Assembly: GCF_003027925.1 (NCBI RefSeq)
Contig: NZ_PYPS01000004.1
Location: 62,001-126,000 of the forward strand
Origin: Micromonospora sp. RP3T
GTDB lineage: Bacteria; Actinomycetota; Actinomycetes; Mycobacteriales; Micromonosporaceae
Reading direction: 5' to 3'
Length of the DNA stretch: 64,000 bases
This document shows, one piece after another, positions 63,485-64,000 of the stretch. The notes beneath the pieces were generated by a model. The model saw only the letters and a program-made list of their open reading frames with translations, ran no database searches and had not been told where the DNA came from. How positions within the stretch are numbered: position 1 is the stretch's first letter; each line of letters starts with the position of its first letter. The position numbers and the translations under genes are program-made.

Positions 63485-63726
63485 TTCACGTCGCCGTCGC
63501 ACCCGCCATTGTGAACCGGCCGGGGACCCCCCGTACCGGCGCGTGTCGTCGCTCTGCTGTAATCAACGGACCTCGTACGCAGAGCGAGCACTCGGCTCCG
63601 ATGTGTTCGCCAATTGTCACATTCATGCAACGCAGTGGCCCCTTGACCCTCGCACAAGCGCCGGGAAGCATCGATGAAGCGGCGTCCCGGGCCGTGGGGA
63701 GATACCCGGACCAGCCAAGGAGGACC
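63485..63726 (+). promoter_or_regulatory. Upstream region of second regulator gene
   Basis: The 242-bp region has no supported gene. It includes an AT-richer patch (63600-63640, with TTGTCACATTC) that may hold promoter elements, and an AAGGAGG ribosome site eight bases before ATG 63727. Confidence 0.45.
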
Positions 63727-64000
63727 ATGTCGGTCAGCCCCGCCTCGTCGCGCGCCGGATGGCATACGTCCCAACCCGCGGTCCCCGGCCGTCCGCCCGG
63801 CGGCCAGCGTCGCCCCGCCAACGCCGCCACCCCCGTGCTCACCGTCACCCTCAACATCCCCCTGGCCTGCGAGGAGTCGCTCACCCCGGCCGCCCGCCGG
63901 CTCCTCGACGCGGCCCGCGAGCTGCTCGAACGCGGCGACGCGGTGGTCAGCACCGGCCCCGCCGGCGCGGACCGCCGACCCGACGTGCCGGCCGGGCGCA
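63727..64000 (+). CDS. Paralogue of the receiver-less winged-helix regulator (3' truncated)
   Basis: The frame opens at ATG 63727 after AAGGAGGACC and remains open to the window end (91 residues). Residues about 35-75 (VLTVTLNIPLACEESLTPAA, then RRLLDAARELLERGDAVV) match the N-terminal module of the gene at 62846 (TLTITLDLSAGPLTPGLARL, then ADLLDELAASGEGLV) in order and spacing. A winged-helix domain is expected beyond the edge. Confidence 0.8.
   Translation, partial: MSVSPASSRAGWHTSQPAVPGRPPGGQRRPANAATPVLTVTLNIPLACEESLTPAARRLLDAARELLERGDAVVSTGPAGADRRPDVPAGR

Overview
The window is very GC-rich (third codon positions almost all G or C), with GTG starts, many promoters placed directly on start codons, an SsgA-free but typical actinobacterial gene set (SecA2, GpgS, CtaD, GAF-ANTAR, SigB/F-type sigma factor), and two repeat types I associate with Micromonosporaceae. 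I read it as chromosome from Micromonospora or a close relative. No rRNA, tRNA, CRISPR array, IS element or phage gene was seen.

Layout. 1-5.7 kb: signalling and housekeeping genes (end of an unknown gene, STAS protein, CheY-like regulator, coiled-coil protein, exported transglycosylase-like protein, membrane endonuclease/exonuclease/phosphatase protein, OsmC, soluble Ser/Thr kinase). 5.8-13.5 kb: hydrolase-SDR pair, then a two-component system next to a GT39 plus GT2-GtrA envelope glycosylation pair. 13.5-18.6 kb: AraC and VOC genes, then an operon of a 49-residue membrane protein, a methyltransferase and a membrane sulfatase-like enzyme. 18.7-28.0 kb: citrate synthase; a GT4 alpha-glucan glycosyltransferase; glgX-treY-treZ, the route from alpha-glucan to trehalose. 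28.0-32.1 kb: lower-GC accessory stretch with an unknown anchored protein, a broken XRE regulator and a lipoprotein remnant. 32.1-45 kb: membrane protein and FAD oxidoreductase each with a palindromic operator at the promoter, a secreted protein of three exact 264-bp repeats, a GCS2 ligase, an eRF1-like ribosome-associated protein with a ThDP enzyme, a haem-oxygenase-like diiron protein beside a CDGSH protein, and a sigma factor fused to a STAS domain. 45-58 kb: ctaD, a STAS-ATPase fusion, a GT4/GpgS pair divergent from a Gfo/Idh-BchC-like pair, an ABC exporter, secA2 and an ANTAR regulator. 58-64 kb: DUF2231, a perfect 42-bp palindrome, methyltransferase, DUF3500, ankyrin, cupin, then a cysteine dioxygenase-rhodanese sulfur module and two paralogous receiver-less winged-helix regulators, the second cut by the window end.

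Most notable: five copies of a 53-bp GGGGCCCC/TTAAC element, four of them abutting stop codons; a sigma-STAS fusion and a STAS-kinase fusion whose phospho-serine positions are both replaced; a perfect 42-bp palindrome; a small-RNA/attenuator-like promoter-terminator unit; and at least eight start codons that look leaderless.
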